DNA of 64,000 nucleotides from Chryseobacterium sp. 18061 (GCA_902706205.1 CACSKA010000008.1:163923-227922); one strand, 5' to 3'. Shown: positions 43,930-53,892, numbered from the stretch's first letter. The notes: generated by a model from the letters alone, not told the origin. Numbers and translations are program-made.

Positions 43930-45867
43930 TTATTTGTCGTCCAGCTGCTCTGACATGGTGTTACCCGGGTTCGGCGTACGCGGTTCATCGACCGGACGCG
44001 GAGCACGCGGGGTGCCATTATTGTCAGAATTGTTGCTGCCACCATTACTGTCTTCCCAACCCGCAGGTGGGCGAACATCACGGCGTGACATTAGGTCATC
44101 AATCTGCGGCGCATCGATGGTTTCATACTTCATCAACGCGTCTTTCATGGTGTGCAGAATGTCCATGTTCTCATTCAGCAGCTGGCGAGCACGAGCATAG
44201 TTACGCTCAATCAGCAGCTTCACTTCCTGATCGATGATACGAGCCGTTTCATCGGACATGTGTTTCGCTTTCGCCACTGAGCGGCCCAGGAACACTTCAC
44301 CCTCTTCTTCCGCGTACAGCAGCGGACCGAGTTTTTCAGAGAAGCCCCATTGGGTCACCATGTTACGGGCGATGGAAGTCGCAACTTTAATATCGTTGGA
44401 CGCACCGGTCGACACATGTTCTGCACCGTAAATAATTTCTTCAGCCAGACGACCACCATACAGCGTGGAGATTTGGCTCTCTAGCTTCTGACGGCTGGCG
44501 CTGATTGCGTCACCTTCAGGCAGGAAGAAAGTCACGCCTAATGCACGACCACGCGGAATAATCGTCACTTTATGGACCGGATCGTGTTCCGGTACCAGGC
44601 GACCGATAATAGCGTGACCGGCTTCGTGGTATGCCGTCGACTCTTTCTGCGCTTCAGTCATCACCATGGAGCGACGTTCCGCACCCATCATGATCTTGTC
44701 TTTCGCTTTCTCGAACTCAACCATCGATACGACGCGCTTGTTACCGCGAGCGGCAAACAGAGCAGCTTCGTTGACGAGGTTAGCAAGGTCTGCACCGGAG
44801 AAGCCAGGTGTACCACGCGCGATGATTGCCGCGTCGATATCTGGTGCCAGCGGTACGCGACGCATATGCACTTTAAGGATCTGCTCACGACCACGTACGT
44901 CAGGCAGACCAACAACAACCTGGCGGTCGAAACGGCCTGGACGCAACAGCGCTGGATCAAGTACATCTGGACGGTTAGTTGCCGCGATAACGATGATGCC
45001 TTCATTACCTTCAAAGCCATCCATCTCAACCAGCATCTGGTTCAGCGTTTGCTCACGTTCATCATGACCACCGCCCAGACCTGCGCCACGCTGGCGGCCT
45101 ACGGCGTCGATTTCGTCGATGAAGATGATGCAAGGTGCTGCCTTTTTCGCCTGCTCGAACATGTCACGCACACGAGATGCACCGACACCCACAAACATTT
45201 CTACGAAGTCAGAACCTGAAATTGTGAAGAAAGGCACTTTCGCTTCACCGGCGATTGCTTTCGCCAGCAAAGTTTTACCGGTACCCGGCGGGCCCACCAT
45301 CAGAACGCCTTTAGGAATTTTACCGCCCAGTTTCTGGAAACGGCTTGGCTCACGCAGGTATTCAACCAGCTCGGCCACTTCCTCTTTAGCTTCGTCACAG
45401 CCTGCAACGTCAGCAAAAGTGGTCTTGATCTGATCTTCGGTTAGCATGCGCGCTTTGCTTTTACCAAACGACATGGCGCCTTTACCACCGCCGCCCTGCA
45501 TCTGTCGCATGAAGAAGATCCAGACACCAATCAACAGAAGCATTGGGAACCAGGAAATGAAGATTGAAGCCAGCAGGCTTGGTTCTTCAGGCGGTTCGCC
45601 GACTACTTTCACGTTCTTGGTCAGCAGGTTATCAAGCAGTTTAGGATCGTTAACCGGAAGGTAAGTCGTGTAACGGTTACTATCTTTCTTGGTAACGTTG
45701 ATCTCACGTCCGTTGATACGCGCTTCGCGAACCTGGTCCTGATTGACCTCTTGCAGGAAGGTAGAGTAATCCACCTTACGGCCATTTGACTCGCTGGGCC
45801 CAAAGCTCTGGAATACTGACATCAGCACGACTGCGATGACCAGCCAGAGTATTAGGTTTTTCGCCAT
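43930..45867 (-). CDS. ftsH: ATP-dependent zinc metalloprotease FtsH
   Basis: Membrane-anchored AAA+ protease that degrades LpxC, sigma-32 and faulty membrane proteins. 645 residues (E. coli 644). Two membrane helices (about 5-20 and 100-120), an AAA domain with GPPGTGKT and FIDEIDA, and a zinc site HEAGH at about 414. I use the MAKNLILW start; a TTG three codons earlier is possible. Lies downstream of rlmE on the same strand. Confidence 0.97.
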   Translation of the reverse strand: MAKNLILWLVIAVVLMSVFQSFGPSESNGRKVDYSTFLQEVNQDQVREARINGREINVTKKDSNRYTTYLPVNDPKLLDNLLTKNVKVVGEPPEEPSLLASIFISWFPMLLLIGVWIFFMRQMQGGGGKGAMSFGKSKARMLTEDQIKTTFADVAGCDEAKEEVAELVEYLREPSRFQKLGGKIPKGVLMVGPPGTGKTLLAKAIAGEAKVPFFTISGSDFVEMFVGVGASRVRDMFEQAKKAAPCIIFIDEIDAVGRQRGAGLGGGHDEREQTLNQMLVEMDGFEGNEGIIVIAATNRPDVLDPALLRPGRFDRQVVVGLPDVRGREQILKVHMRRVPLAPDIDAAIIARGTPGFSGADLANLVNEAALFAARGNKRVVSMVEFEKAKDKIMMGAERRSMVMTEAQKESTAYHEAGHAIIGRLVPEHDPVHKVTIIPRGRALGVTFFLPEGDAISASRQKLESQISTLYGGRLAEEIIYGAEHVSTGASNDIKVATSIARNMVTQWGFSEKLGPLLYAEEEGEVFLGRSVAKAKHMSDETARIIDQEVKLLIERNYARARQLLNENMDILHTMKDALMKYETIDAPQIDDLMSRRDVRPPAGWEDSNGGSNNSDNNGTPRAPRPVDEPRTPNPGNTMSEQLDDK

Positions 45868-45981
45868 GTCACTCAAGGGATTAACCTCTTATTACAACTG
45901 TGTTAATAACAGCGTCAGGTTACTATACATCCGACACAATTCAAACCGCCACCGAAGCGGCAAAGGTTTAAAACGGTCGGG

Positions 45982-46611
45982 TTATGGTTTTCGCCCGGTC
46001 GCTACAATGTACACTTCACGCGAACGTGCACGCGAAGAGTCCGGCTTACGAACTTTAACTTTCGTAAACAGGGAGCGAATTTCCTTAAGGTACTCCTCGA
46101 AACCTTCGCCCTGAAACACCTTCACTAAAAAACTACCGCCTGGTGCCAATACATCACGACACATCTCAAGCGCCAGTTCTACCAGATACATGGCACGGGG
46201 AATATCCACCGCTGGTGTTCCGCACATGTTTGGAGCCATATCGGACATGACAACCTGGACTTTACTGTCACCCACACGTTCAAGTAATGCTTTCATGACT
46301 AATTCATCACGAAAATCGCCTTGAAGGAAGTCCACACCAACGATTGGATCCATTGGTAAAAGATCGCAAGCGATGATGCGGCCACTACCCCCGATCTGTG
46401 TCACTGCATACTGTGACCATCCGCCGGGCGCGGCACCGAGATCGACAACGGTCATTCCCGGCTTAAAAAGTTTGTCACTTTGCTGTATTTCATCAAGTTT
46501 AAACCAGGCACGGGAACGTAACCCCTTTTTCTGTGCCTGAAGAACATATTTATCGCTAAAGTGTTCCTGGAGCCAGCGACTGGAGCTGGCAGAACGCTTT
46601 TTACCTGTCAT
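45982..46611 (-). CDS. rlmE: 23S rRNA 2'-O-ribose U2552 methyltransferase RlmE
   Basis: Heat-shock methyltransferase (RrmJ/FtsJ) that modifies U2552 in the A-loop of 23S rRNA late in 50S assembly. 209 residues as in E. coli, with the SAM motif VDLGAAPGGWSQY and the catalytic Lys/Asp/Lys/Glu set around FKLDEI, SDMAPN and VKVFQGEG. Divergent from yhbY; cotranscribed with ftsH. Confidence 0.97.
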   Translation of the reverse strand: MTGKKRSASSSRWLQEHFSDKYVLQAQKKGLRSRAWFKLDEIQQSDKLFKPGMTVVDLGAAPGGWSQYAVTQIGGSGRIIACDLLPMDPIVGVDFLQGDFRDELVMKALLERVGDSKVQVVMSDMAPNMCGTPAVDIPRAMYLVELALEMCRDVLAPGGSFLVKVFQGEGFEEYLKEIRSLFTKVKVRKPDSSRARSREVYIVATGRKP

Positions 46612-46736
46612 TTAACATTCCCATCGGGGCAGACCATCATAGTCGGCTGCATAAATTTTAACGGCCGATTTGGCGATAGTTGAGAGATGGCGGTAGAATG
46701 AACCGTTTTCAATCCCAACGTAAGCAAAAATATACG

Positions 46737-47030
46737 ATGAATCTGAGTACTAAACAAAAACAGCACCTGAAAGGTCTGGCACATCCGCTCAAGCCGGTAG
46801 TTATGCTTGGCAATAATGGTTTGACCGAAGGGGTACTGGCCGAGATCGAACAAGCATTGAACCACCACGAACTCATCAAGGTAAAAATCGCCTCGGAAGA
46901 TCGCGAGACTAAAGTCCTTATCGTGGAAGCGATCGTTCGCGAAACCGGCGCCTGTAATGTACAGGTCATCGGTAAAATGCTGGTTCTGTATCGCCCAACA
47001 GCAGAGCGTAAAATCTCGCTGCCACGTTAA
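46737..47030 (+). CDS. yhbY: Ribosome assembly RNA-binding protein YhbY
   Basis: A 97-residue CRM-domain protein that associates with pre-50S particles. Sequence follows E. coli YhbY throughout, including KPVVMLGNNGLTEGVLAEIE (GxxG loop of the domain). The start at MNLSTKQKQ is chosen by comparison; the in-frame extension upstream runs into the rlmE promoter region. Confidence 0.95.
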   Translation: MNLSTKQKQHLKGLAHPLKPVVMLGNNGLTEGVLAEIEQALNHHELIKVKIASEDRETKVLIVEAIVRETGACNVQVIGKMLVLYRPTAERKISLPR

Positions 47031-47116
47031 GAGTAACCTTAATTGAACACATTTGATGTGTAAAACGAGGGGTTTCCGCGGGCAGGTGAGCAAAATGCCA
47101 CGCTCTTAACGTTGAT

Positions 47117-47140
47117 AAAAGGCCGCTATGCGGCCTTTTT
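47117..47140. terminator. Bidirectional terminator between yhbY and greA
   Basis: GGCCGC-tat-GCGGCC flanked by AAAA and TTTTT, between convergent yhbY and greA. Confidence 0.85.
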
Positions 47141-47170
47141 CTTATCTTTACATTGTGTCAACAAAGGGGA

Positions 47171-47647
47171 TTACAGGTAATCCACTTTAATAATTTCGTA
47201 TTCCACTTCGCCGCCAGGCGTTTGGATAGTCACCACATCGTCTGGCTCTTTGCCAATCAGGCCACGGGCGATTGGGGAGTTTACGGAGATGAGGTTCTGC
47301 TTAAAATCAGCTTCGTCATCACCGACAATCCGCCAGCTCGTCTCTTCGTCGCTATCCAGATTCAACACCTGCACAGTCGCACCGAAAATGACGCGGCCGG
47401 TTTTCGGCATCTTGCTGATATCGATAACCTGAGCGTTCGAGAGTTTCGCTTCAATATCTTTGATGCGACCTTCACAGAAGCCCTGCTGCTCACGAGCGGC
47501 GTGGTATTCCGCGTTCTCTTTCAGATCGCCATGCTCGCGAGCATCGGCAATCGCCGCAATGATTTCAGGGCGACGAACGGATTTCAGGTACTCCAGTTCT
47601 TCGCGCAGTTTTTCGGCACCACGTAAGGTCATCGGAATAGCTTGCAT
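47171..47647 (-). CDS. greA: Transcript cleavage factor GreA
   Basis: Rescues backtracked RNA polymerase by stimulating RNA cleavage. 158 residues as in E. coli. The N-terminal coiled coil ends in the acidic tip (DAREHGDLKENAEYHAA) and a FKBP-like C-terminal domain follows. A terminator-like hairpin lies in its leader. Convergent with yhbY and divergent from dacB. Confidence 0.97.
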   Translation of the reverse strand: MQAIPMTLRGAEKLREELEYLKSVRRPEIIAAIADAREHGDLKENAEYHAAREQQGFCEGRIKDIEAKLSNAQVIDISKMPKTGRVIFGATVQVLNLDSDEETSWRIVGDDEADFKQNLISVNSPIARGLIGKEPDDVVTIQTPGGEVEYEIIKVDYL

Positions 47648-47740
47648 GAGTTATACCTCTTTCATCATTCTTTCGGGCACAGCAAGCGCTGCAGCCCTGC
47701 ACTTCCTTCCGCAGCCCATCAGGGAGCCAGAAGTTAAGCA

Positions 47741-47777
47741 AAAAGAAAACTGACCCGGAATAAAACGTCCAGGCCAG
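47741..47777 (-). ncRNA. Terminator in the greA leader (GraL-like short RNA 3' end)
   Basis: On the minus strand CTGGCCTGG pairs over 9 positions (two G-T) with CCGGGTCAG around 10 bases, then TTTTCTTTT. It lies about 95 bases before greA. In E. coli a similar leader terminator yields the short GraL RNAs. The interval marks the terminator; the RNA 5' end cannot be set from sequence. Confidence 0.6.
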
Positions 47778-47895
47778 CGGCAAATTTTCAGTTTGATGCG
47801 TATTTTACCCTGAAGTTCACTATGGGTCATCGTTTACTTTACAGGGCGTTGCGCCGTAGTATGGCGTTTTGATTCCAGGTTGTTAGCGCGAGATT

Positions 47896-49329
47896 ATGCG
47901 ATTTTCCAGACTTATCATCGGATTGACCACCAGTTTAGCCTTTAGCGTCCAGGCCGCGAACGTGGACGAGTATGTCACCCAGCTCCCGGCAGGTGCCAAT
48001 CTGGCCCTTATGGTTCAGAAAATCGGTGCTAAGGCTCCTGACATAGACTATCACAGCCAGCAGATGGCGTTGCCGGCAAGTACCCAGAAAGTGATCACCG
48101 CCCTGGCAGCGTTGCTACAGTTAGGCCCCGATTTCCGCTTTAACACTACCCTGGAAAGTAAGGGTAGCGTTGATAACGGAATTTTGAAGGGTGACCTTGT
48201 TGCTCGATTTGGCGGCGATCCGACGCTAAAACGTCAGGATATTCGCAATATGGTCGCCGTTCTGAAAAAATCAGGCGTGCAGAAAATTGATGGCAATGTG
48301 TTAATCGACACCTCCATTTTCGCCAGCCACGACAAAGCGCCAGGTTGGCCGTGGAACGATCTGACGCAATGTTTTAGCGCCCCACCCGCTGCGGCCATTA
48401 TCGACCGCAACTGCTTCTCGGTTTCGCTTTATAGCGCGCAAAAGCCTGGCGATTTAGCATTCATTCGTGTCGCGTCCTACTATCCGGTCACCATGTTCAG
48501 TCAGGTACGCACCTTACCGCGTGGCTCAGGCGAAGCGCAGTATTGTGAACTGGACGTCGTTCCGGGCGACCTGAACCGCTTTACGCTTACCGGCTGTCTA
48601 CCGCAGCGTGCGGATCCGCTACCACTGGCCTTTGCCATTCAGGACGGCGCCAGCTACGCAGGGGCGATTATCAAAAACGAACTTAAGCAGGCGGGTATTA
48701 CCTATACCGGTACGTTGCTACGCCAGACGCTGACCAATGAGCCGGGTACTGTCATTGCCAGCAAACAGTCTGCCCCATTACACGATTTACTGAAAATCAT
48801 GCTGAAAAAATCAGACAACATGATTGCTGACACCGTTTTCCGTTCTATTGGCCATGCACGTTTCGGCGTGCCGGGCACGTGGCGTGCAGGTTCTGATGCC
48901 GTGCGTCAGATCCTGCGTCAGCAGGCGGGCATCGATTTAGGTAACACCATTATTGCCGATGGATCCGGCCTGTCGCGTCATAACCTGATTGCGCCAGCCA
49001 CTATGATGCAGGTACTACAATACATCGCGCAGCACGATACCGAACTCAATTTCATCTCTATGCTACCGTTAGCGGGCTATGACGGCTCCCTGCAGTATCG
49101 TGCGGGCCTGCATCAGGCCGGCGTAGACGGAAAAGTCTCTGCGAAGACGGGCTCATTGCAGGGCGTGTATAACCTCGCAGGCTTCATTACCACCGCCAGC
49201 GGCCAACGCATGGCCTTTGTGCAGTATCTGTCGGGTTATGCAGTAGAACCCGCCGATCAGCGTAACCGTCGAATACCGCTGGTTCGCTTCGAAAGCCGAC
49301 TCTACAAAGACATTTATCACAACAACTAA
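47896..49329 (+). CDS. dacB: D-alanyl-D-alanine carboxypeptidase/endopeptidase PBP4
   Basis: Periplasmic peptidase (family S13) that trims and cuts peptidoglycan cross-links. 477 residues with a 20-residue signal peptide ending VQA. Catalytic motifs: STQK with S62, SDNM and AKTGS. E. coli length and order. In several Enterobacteriaceae loss of PBP4 raises ampC via AmpR, so its presence with a beta-lactamase gene is of interest, though no AmpR is in view. Confidence 0.97.
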   Translation: MRFSRLIIGLTTSLAFSVQAANVDEYVTQLPAGANLALMVQKIGAKAPDIDYHSQQMALPASTQKVITALAALLQLGPDFRFNTTLESKGSVDNGILKGDLVARFGGDPTLKRQDIRNMVAVLKKSGVQKIDGNVLIDTSIFASHDKAPGWPWNDLTQCFSAPPAAAIIDRNCFSVSLYSAQKPGDLAFIRVASYYPVTMFSQVRTLPRGSGEAQYCELDVVPGDLNRFTLTGCLPQRADPLPLAFAIQDGASYAGAIIKNELKQAGITYTGTLLRQTLTNEPGTVIASKQSAPLHDLLKIMLKKSDNMIADTVFRSIGHARFGVPGTWRAGSDAVRQILRQQAGIDLGNTIIADGSGLSRHNLIAPATMMQVLQYIAQHDTELNFISMLPLAGYDGSLQYRAGLHQAGVDGKVSAKTGSLQGVYNLAGFITTASGQRMAFVQYLSGYAVEPADQRNRRIPLVRFESRLYKDIYHNN

Positions 49330-49336
49330 AAACGAC

Positions 49337-49360
49337 AAAGGCTCCCAATGGGAGCCTTTA
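49337..49360. terminator. Terminator between dacB and obgE
   Basis: AAAGGCTCCC-aat-GGGAGCCTTT, a perfect 10-bp stem between convergent genes. Confidence 0.85.
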
Positions 49361-49377
49361 GCGGGCGGGGTAGCGAC

Positions 49378-50553
49378 TTATTTCTTGTAGATGAATTCTA
49401 CGCCTTCTTCATCGTCTTCATCCCAGTCGTCCCAGTCTTCATCGTCTTCGTCTTCGACTTCTGTCTCTTCGAGCTGCTGGCGATGATAATCATCCCACAT
49501 GAACTCGACTTTCTCAGGCTGCTTCTCTTCTTCGGCTTTCGCCACCGGGTTTTCAATGATGAAGGTCATCACGTCCCAGCAAAGATCTTTCACGCCCTGC
49601 TGGCTGGCAGCAGAAATCAGGTAGAACTTATCTTCCCAACCCAGCGCTTCAGCGATCGTTTTGGCTTTCTCTTCCGCAGCGTCTTTATCCATCAGGTCGA
49701 TTTTGTTGAATACTAACCAGCGTGGTTTTTCAGCCAGCTTCTCACTGTATTTTTCCAGCTCTCCCACGATGATACGCGCGTTTTCGACCGGGTCAGAACC
49801 ATCAATTGGTTCGAGGTCGATGAGATGCAGCAGAACGCGGCAGCGCTCAAGGTGTTTAAGGAAGCGAATCCCTAAACCTGCACCATCCGCAGCACCTTCA
49901 ATCAGGCCCGGAATATCGGCAACAACGAAGCTTTTTTCGTTATCCATACGCACCACGCCGAGGCTTGGTACCAGTGTGGTAAACGGATAGTCAGCCACTT
50001 TCGGCTTCGCCGCAGAAACAGCACGGATGAAGGTTGATTTACCGGCATTCGGCATACCCAGCATCCCGACATCAGCCAGCAGCATCAGCTCCAGCTGTAG
50101 GTCGCGTTTGTCGCCCGGCGTACCCATTGTCTTCTGACGTGGGGAACGGTTAACGGAAGATTTAAAGCGGGTATTACCCAAGCCGTGCCAGCCGCCTTTA
50201 CCGACCATCAGACGCTGACCGTGAGTGGTCATGTCGCCCATTGTTTCGCCTGTGCCCTGATCGATAACACGCGTACCGACCGGCACTTTGACAGTGACGT
50301 CTTTACCACGTTTACCGGTACAGTCACGGCTCTGGCCATTCTGCCCACGCTCGGCGCGGAAAGCTTTCTCAAAGCGATAGTCGATCAGGGTGTTAAGGTT
50401 CTCATCCGCTTCCAGCCAGACATCACCACCGTCTCCACCGTCGCCGCCGTCTGGGCCACCACGTGGAATATATTTTTCACGGCGGAAGCTGACGCAACCG
50501 TTGCCGCCATCCCCTGCCACAACCAGGATCGTTGCTTCATCAACAAACTTCAT
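49378..50553 (-). CDS. obgE: GTPase ObgE/CgtA
   Basis: Essential GTPase linking 50S assembly, stringent response and chromosome segregation. 391 residues (E. coli 390). Glycine-rich Obg domain (1-158), G domain with GMPNAGKST, DIPGLIEGA and NKIDL, and a strongly acidic C-terminal tail (about 350-385, runs of D/E). Follows yhbE by 15 bases in the rplU-rpmA-yhbE-obgE order. Confidence 0.97.
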   Translation of the reverse strand: MKFVDEATILVVAGDGGNGCVSFRREKYIPRGGPDGGDGGDGGDVWLEADENLNTLIDYRFEKAFRAERGQNGQSRDCTGKRGKDVTVKVPVGTRVIDQGTGETMGDMTTHGQRLMVGKGGWHGLGNTRFKSSVNRSPRQKTMGTPGDKRDLQLELMLLADVGMLGMPNAGKSTFIRAVSAAKPKVADYPFTTLVPSLGVVRMDNEKSFVVADIPGLIEGAADGAGLGIRFLKHLERCRVLLHLIDLEPIDGSDPVENARIIVGELEKYSEKLAEKPRWLVFNKIDLMDKDAAEEKAKTIAEALGWEDKFYLISAASQQGVKDLCWDVMTFIIENPVAKAEEEKQPEKVEFMWDDYHRQQLEETEVEDEDDEDWDDWDEDDEEGVEFIYKK

Positions 50554-50568
50554 TTTACTCTCCGTAAA

Positions 50569-51534
50569 TCATTCGCCTGAGCGGGGTAGCGCTACAACCG
50601 CTTCACGCTTACGCCACCGTCCCCATAGACGGTGACCAATGGCGGAATACATCGCGCCCGCAACCACGACAAACGCACCGAGATAACCTATAAGGTTTAG
50701 CATCGGTCTGGCGAAGAAATCGGGCCAGGCTATTGATAATAAATCTGAAAATAACAGCGTGAACAGGGGAGTCAACGTGATTAACGCGCTCACCTGTGCC
50801 GCCTGCCAGCGCGCCATGGCTTCTGCCAGCGCACCGTAACCCACCAGGGTGTTTAGCCCACAGAAAATCAGGCAGGCAAGCTGCCAGTCGCTCAGCTGGG
50901 AAATCACTCCCGGCCTCGCTAGCGGCAGCAATGCTATCGTACATAAAGTGTACAGCAAAAACAGGATCTGCTGTGAGGCCAGTCGTCGCAATAACACCTT
51001 TTGTGCGACGCCATAACTCACCCAGACCGTTGCTGCCCCGACGCCAAAGATGACGCCCCAGGTGTAATCCGTCATGCGCGTAAATATTTCCACCAGACTG
51101 GTGTTAAAGAACATCACCAGACCGCAGAGCAGCATTATCGCACCAACCACCTGTGTCCCGCGCATCTTCTCTTTGAGGATAACGACGCTGGCAACCATCA
51201 TGCCTACGGGCGACAGCTGTCCTATCACCTGTGAAGCGGTAGGACTTAAATACTGCAGGGACGAACTGAACAGAATAAAGTTTCCGAACAACCCACCGGT
51301 GGCAATGGCGAGCAGCACCAGCCAGCGTGGCTTACGGAAAAGCTGCAGCGGTGGCAGCTTGCCTTTTATGGCGAGAATCGAGCCGAGGCCGATACTGGCC
51401 ATCAGAAAGCGGTAGAACACGATAGTCGGAGGCTCCATCACCTCCAGCACCTGCTTCATTGCAATTGGCAACGCACCCCAACATATTGCGGTAGTGAGCG
51501 CCAAAAGAATACCAATGCCCGCCTGCTGTTTCAT
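50569..51534 (-). CDS. yhbE: EamA-family transporter YhbE
   Basis: Inner-membrane protein of 321 residues with ten predicted helices in two EamA (DMT) repeats. E. coli YhbE is the same length. Substrate unknown. It lies between the rpmA terminator and obgE and is probably cotranscribed with both by read-through. Confidence 0.92.
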   Translation of the reverse strand: MKQQAGIGILLALTTAICWGALPIAMKQVLEVMEPPTIVFYRFLMASIGLGSILAIKGKLPPLQLFRKPRWLVLLAIATGGLFGNFILFSSSLQYLSPTASQVIGQLSPVGMMVASVVILKEKMRGTQVVGAIMLLCGLVMFFNTSLVEIFTRMTDYTWGVIFGVGAATVWVSYGVAQKVLLRRLASQQILFLLYTLCTIALLPLARPGVISQLSDWQLACLIFCGLNTLVGYGALAEAMARWQAAQVSALITLTPLFTLLFSDLLSIAWPDFFARPMLNLIGYLGAFVVVAGAMYSAIGHRLWGRWRKREAVVALPRSGE

Positions 51535-51575
51535 GCCCGTTTATCCCTGTACGAAATTTACCGGACTTCTAATGT

Positions 51576-51605
51576 AAAAAGCCCCGCAACACGTTGCGGG
51601 GCTTT
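51576..51605 (-). terminator. Terminator between rpmA and yhbE
   Basis: GCCCCGCAA-cacg-TTGCGGGGC, a perfect 9-bp stem at 51581-51602, with a T-run on the minus strand (A-run 51576-51580). Confidence 0.87.
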
Positions 51606-51628
51606 CATCCGTTACCGGACCGAAAAAC

Positions 51629-51886
51629 TTACTCAGCAACGATGCTGATGTATTTACGGTTGTTCGGGCCTTTAACTTCGAATTTCACTTTACCGTCTGC
51701 TTTAGCAAACAGAGTGTGGTCACGGCCACAACCAACGTTGTTGCCAGCGTGGAATTTAGTACCACGTTGACGAACGATGATGCTACCTGCCAGAACTGCT
51801 TCGCCGCCAAAGCGTTTTACGCCCAGACGCTTAGCTTCTGAATCGCGACCATTTCGAGTTGAGCCGCCAGCCTTTTTATGTGCCAT
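51629..51886 (-). CDS. rpmA: 50S ribosomal protein L27
   Basis: 85 residues; N-terminal AHKKAGGSTRNGRDSEAKRLG reaches the peptidyl-transferase centre. Length and sequence match E. coli L27. Lies 19 bases after rplU. Confidence 0.98.
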   Translation of the reverse strand: MAHKKAGGSTRNGRDSEAKRLGVKRFGGEAVLAGSIIVRQRGTKFHAGNNVGCGRDHTLFAKADGKVKFEVKGPNNRKYISIVAE

Positions 51887-51905
51887 TTAATCTACTCCTC
51901 AGGTC

Positions 51906-52217
51906 TTAGGCGCTGATGCCAGTAATTTTCACATCAGTGAACCACTGACGATGGCCTTGCTGCTTACGGTAGTGCTTACGACGACGAAACTTAACAATCT
52001 TAATTTTCTCGCCACGACCGTGTGCAACAACTTCAGCTTTGATTACACCGCCATCAACGAAAGGAACGCCGATTTTGATTTCTTCACCGTTTGCGATCAT
52101 CAGCACTTCAGCGAACTCAACAGCTTCGCCGGTTGCGATGTCCAGCTTTTCCAGGCGAATGGTCTGACCTTCGCTTACTCGGTGTTGTTTACCACCACTT
52201 TGGAAAACCGCGTACAT
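51906..52217 (-). CDS. rplU: 50S ribosomal protein L21
   Basis: 103 residues as in E. coli, MYAVFQSGGKQHRV... with the conserved KFRRRKHYRKQQGHRQ C-terminal rRNA-binding stretch. The start is taken at MYAVFQ; the in-frame extension upstream has no homologue. Divergent from ispB. Confidence 0.97.
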   Translation of the reverse strand: MYAVFQSGGKQHRVSEGQTIRLEKLDIATGEAVEFAEVLMIANGEEIKIGVPFVDGGVIKAEVVAHGRGEKIKIVKFRRRKHYRKQQGHRQWFTDVKITGISA

Positions 52218-52474
52218 ATAAAACTCCGCTTCCGCGCACATCTTCGTGTGATTCAGAGTGCGCTATAAATATTCACAATAGGGCGCGAATATTACGCAAA
52301 ACGTGAGCCTTTGACAAGTAGGATCATCAATCAATGCAGAAAAAAAACACAACGCACACGGTGACGTTTATCTGCGTCGTTTTTTCAGTACAATCAGGAC
52401 TACAATTGTAACCCAGACTCCTCGTTATCCCTTATGGATAAGCGGTAAATAGGACATAAAGCCCGGCTTTTGCG

Positions 52475-53446
52475 ATGAATTTAGAAAAAATCAATGAGTT
52501 AACCGCGCAAGATATGGCGGGTGTCAATGCGGCAATCCTTGAACAGCTCGACTCTGACGTCCAACTGATCAATCAGTTAGGGTATTACATCATCAGCGGA
52601 GGCGGAAAACGCATTCGTCCAATGATCGCGGTACTGGCAGCACGCGCTGTCGGCTATCAGGGGAACGCTCACGTTACCATCGCAGCGCTAATTGAGTTTA
52701 TTCACACAGCGACGTTGCTGCATGACGACGTGGTGGATGAATCCGACATGCGCCGAGGCAAAGCCACGGCCAACGCTGCATTTGGCAACGCAGCCAGCGT
52801 TCTGGTAGGCGACTTTATCTATACTCGCGCATTCCAGATGATGACCAGTTTGGGGTCGCTCAAAATCCTTGAAGTGATGTCTTCGGCGGTGAACGTCATT
52901 GCGGAAGGTGAAGTCCTGCAGCTGATGAACGTCAACGACCCGAACATCACCGAAGAAAACTATATGCGCGTGATTTACAGCAAAACTGCGCGCCTGTTCG
53001 AAGCGGCCTCACAGTGCTCTGGCCTGCTGGCTGGCTGTTCTGATGAGCAGGAAAAAGGTCTTCAGGATTATGGACGCTACCTGGGTACCGCGTTCCAGTT
53101 GATTGACGATCTCCTCGACTACAGCGCCGACGGTGAAACGCTCGGTAAAAACGTGGGCGATGACCTGAACGAAGGCAAGCCGACGCTGCCTCTGCTGCAC
53201 GCCATGCGCAACGGTACGCCGGAACAAGCGGCGATGATTCGCCAGGCAATTGAGGATGGCAACGGTCGGCATTTACTGGAGCCAGTTCTCGAAGCGATGG
53301 CCGCCAGTGGATCGCTGGAATGGACGCGTCAGCGCGCCGAAGAAGAAGCGGATAAAGCAATCCAGTCTCTGCAATGCCTGCCTGATACCCCATGGCGCGA
53401 AGCACTCATCGCACTCGCCCATATTGCTGTTCAACGCGACCATTGA
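52475..53446 (+). CDS. ispB: Octaprenyl diphosphate synthase
   Basis: Builds the C40 side chain of ubiquinone and menaquinone. 323 residues as in E. coli. Both Asp-rich motifs are intact: LLHDDVVDESDMRRG and FQLIDDLLDYSAD. It supplies precursor for the quinone route in which UbiTUV (18-21 kb) acts. The 257-base gap to rplU holds both promoters. Confidence 0.97.
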   Translation: MNLEKINELTAQDMAGVNAAILEQLDSDVQLINQLGYYIISGGGKRIRPMIAVLAARAVGYQGNAHVTIAALIEFIHTATLLHDDVVDESDMRRGKATANAAFGNAASVLVGDFIYTRAFQMMTSLGSLKILEVMSSAVNVIAEGEVLQLMNVNDPNITEENYMRVIYSKTARLFEAASQCSGLLAGCSDEQEKGLQDYGRYLGTAFQLIDDLLDYSADGETLGKNVGDDLNEGKPTLPLLHAMRNGTPEQAAMIRQAIEDGNGRHLLEPVLEAMAASGSLEWTRQRAEEEADKAIQSLQCLPDTPWREALIALAHIAVQRDH

Positions 53447-53622
53447 TCACGTCCCGCGCACTGCGCGGGAACGTTCCAATAAAATCCTCTCCTGTCCCAC
53501 CACCTTGATTTAATCCGAATATCGCTTCCTCTTACTTGAACTTTTTAGAACTTCATCGCTTTCAGCGTTATAGTACGCCCGCCACCAGGCGAAGGTGGTT
53601 TGTTTATCAACAGGGAGAAAGT

Positions 53623-53892
53623 ATGGATAAATTTATCGACTGGCATCCTGCAGATATCATTGCCGGATTGCGCAAACAAGGAACATCACTGGCAGCGGAG
53701 TCGCGTAAAAATGGGCTTAGCTCGTCGACGCTGGCAAATGCCCTCACCCGACCCTGGCCAAAGGGGGAGGCAATCATTGCGGCAGTGTTAGGCACCGAGC
53801 CATGGATTATCTGGCCATCGCGCTACCACGATAGAATCACGCATGAATTTATCGACAGAACGCAGCAGATAAGACAGACGAAGAAGAAGTAA
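53623..53892 (+). CDS. sfsB: Ner-like DNA-binding regulator SfsB (Nlp)
   Basis: An 89-residue helix-turn-helix protein of the phage Ner/winged-HTH type; E. coli SfsB has 92. Core WHPADIIAGLRKQGTSLAAE...LSSSTLANAL is well kept. Linked in E. coli to maltose-gene activation when overproduced; normal role unclear. The ATG follows AGGGAGAAAGT. Convergent with murA. Confidence 0.92.
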   Translation: MDKFIDWHPADIIAGLRKQGTSLAAESRKNGLSSSTLANALTRPWPKGEAIIAAVLGTEPWIIWPSRYHDRITHEFIDRTQQIRQTKKK

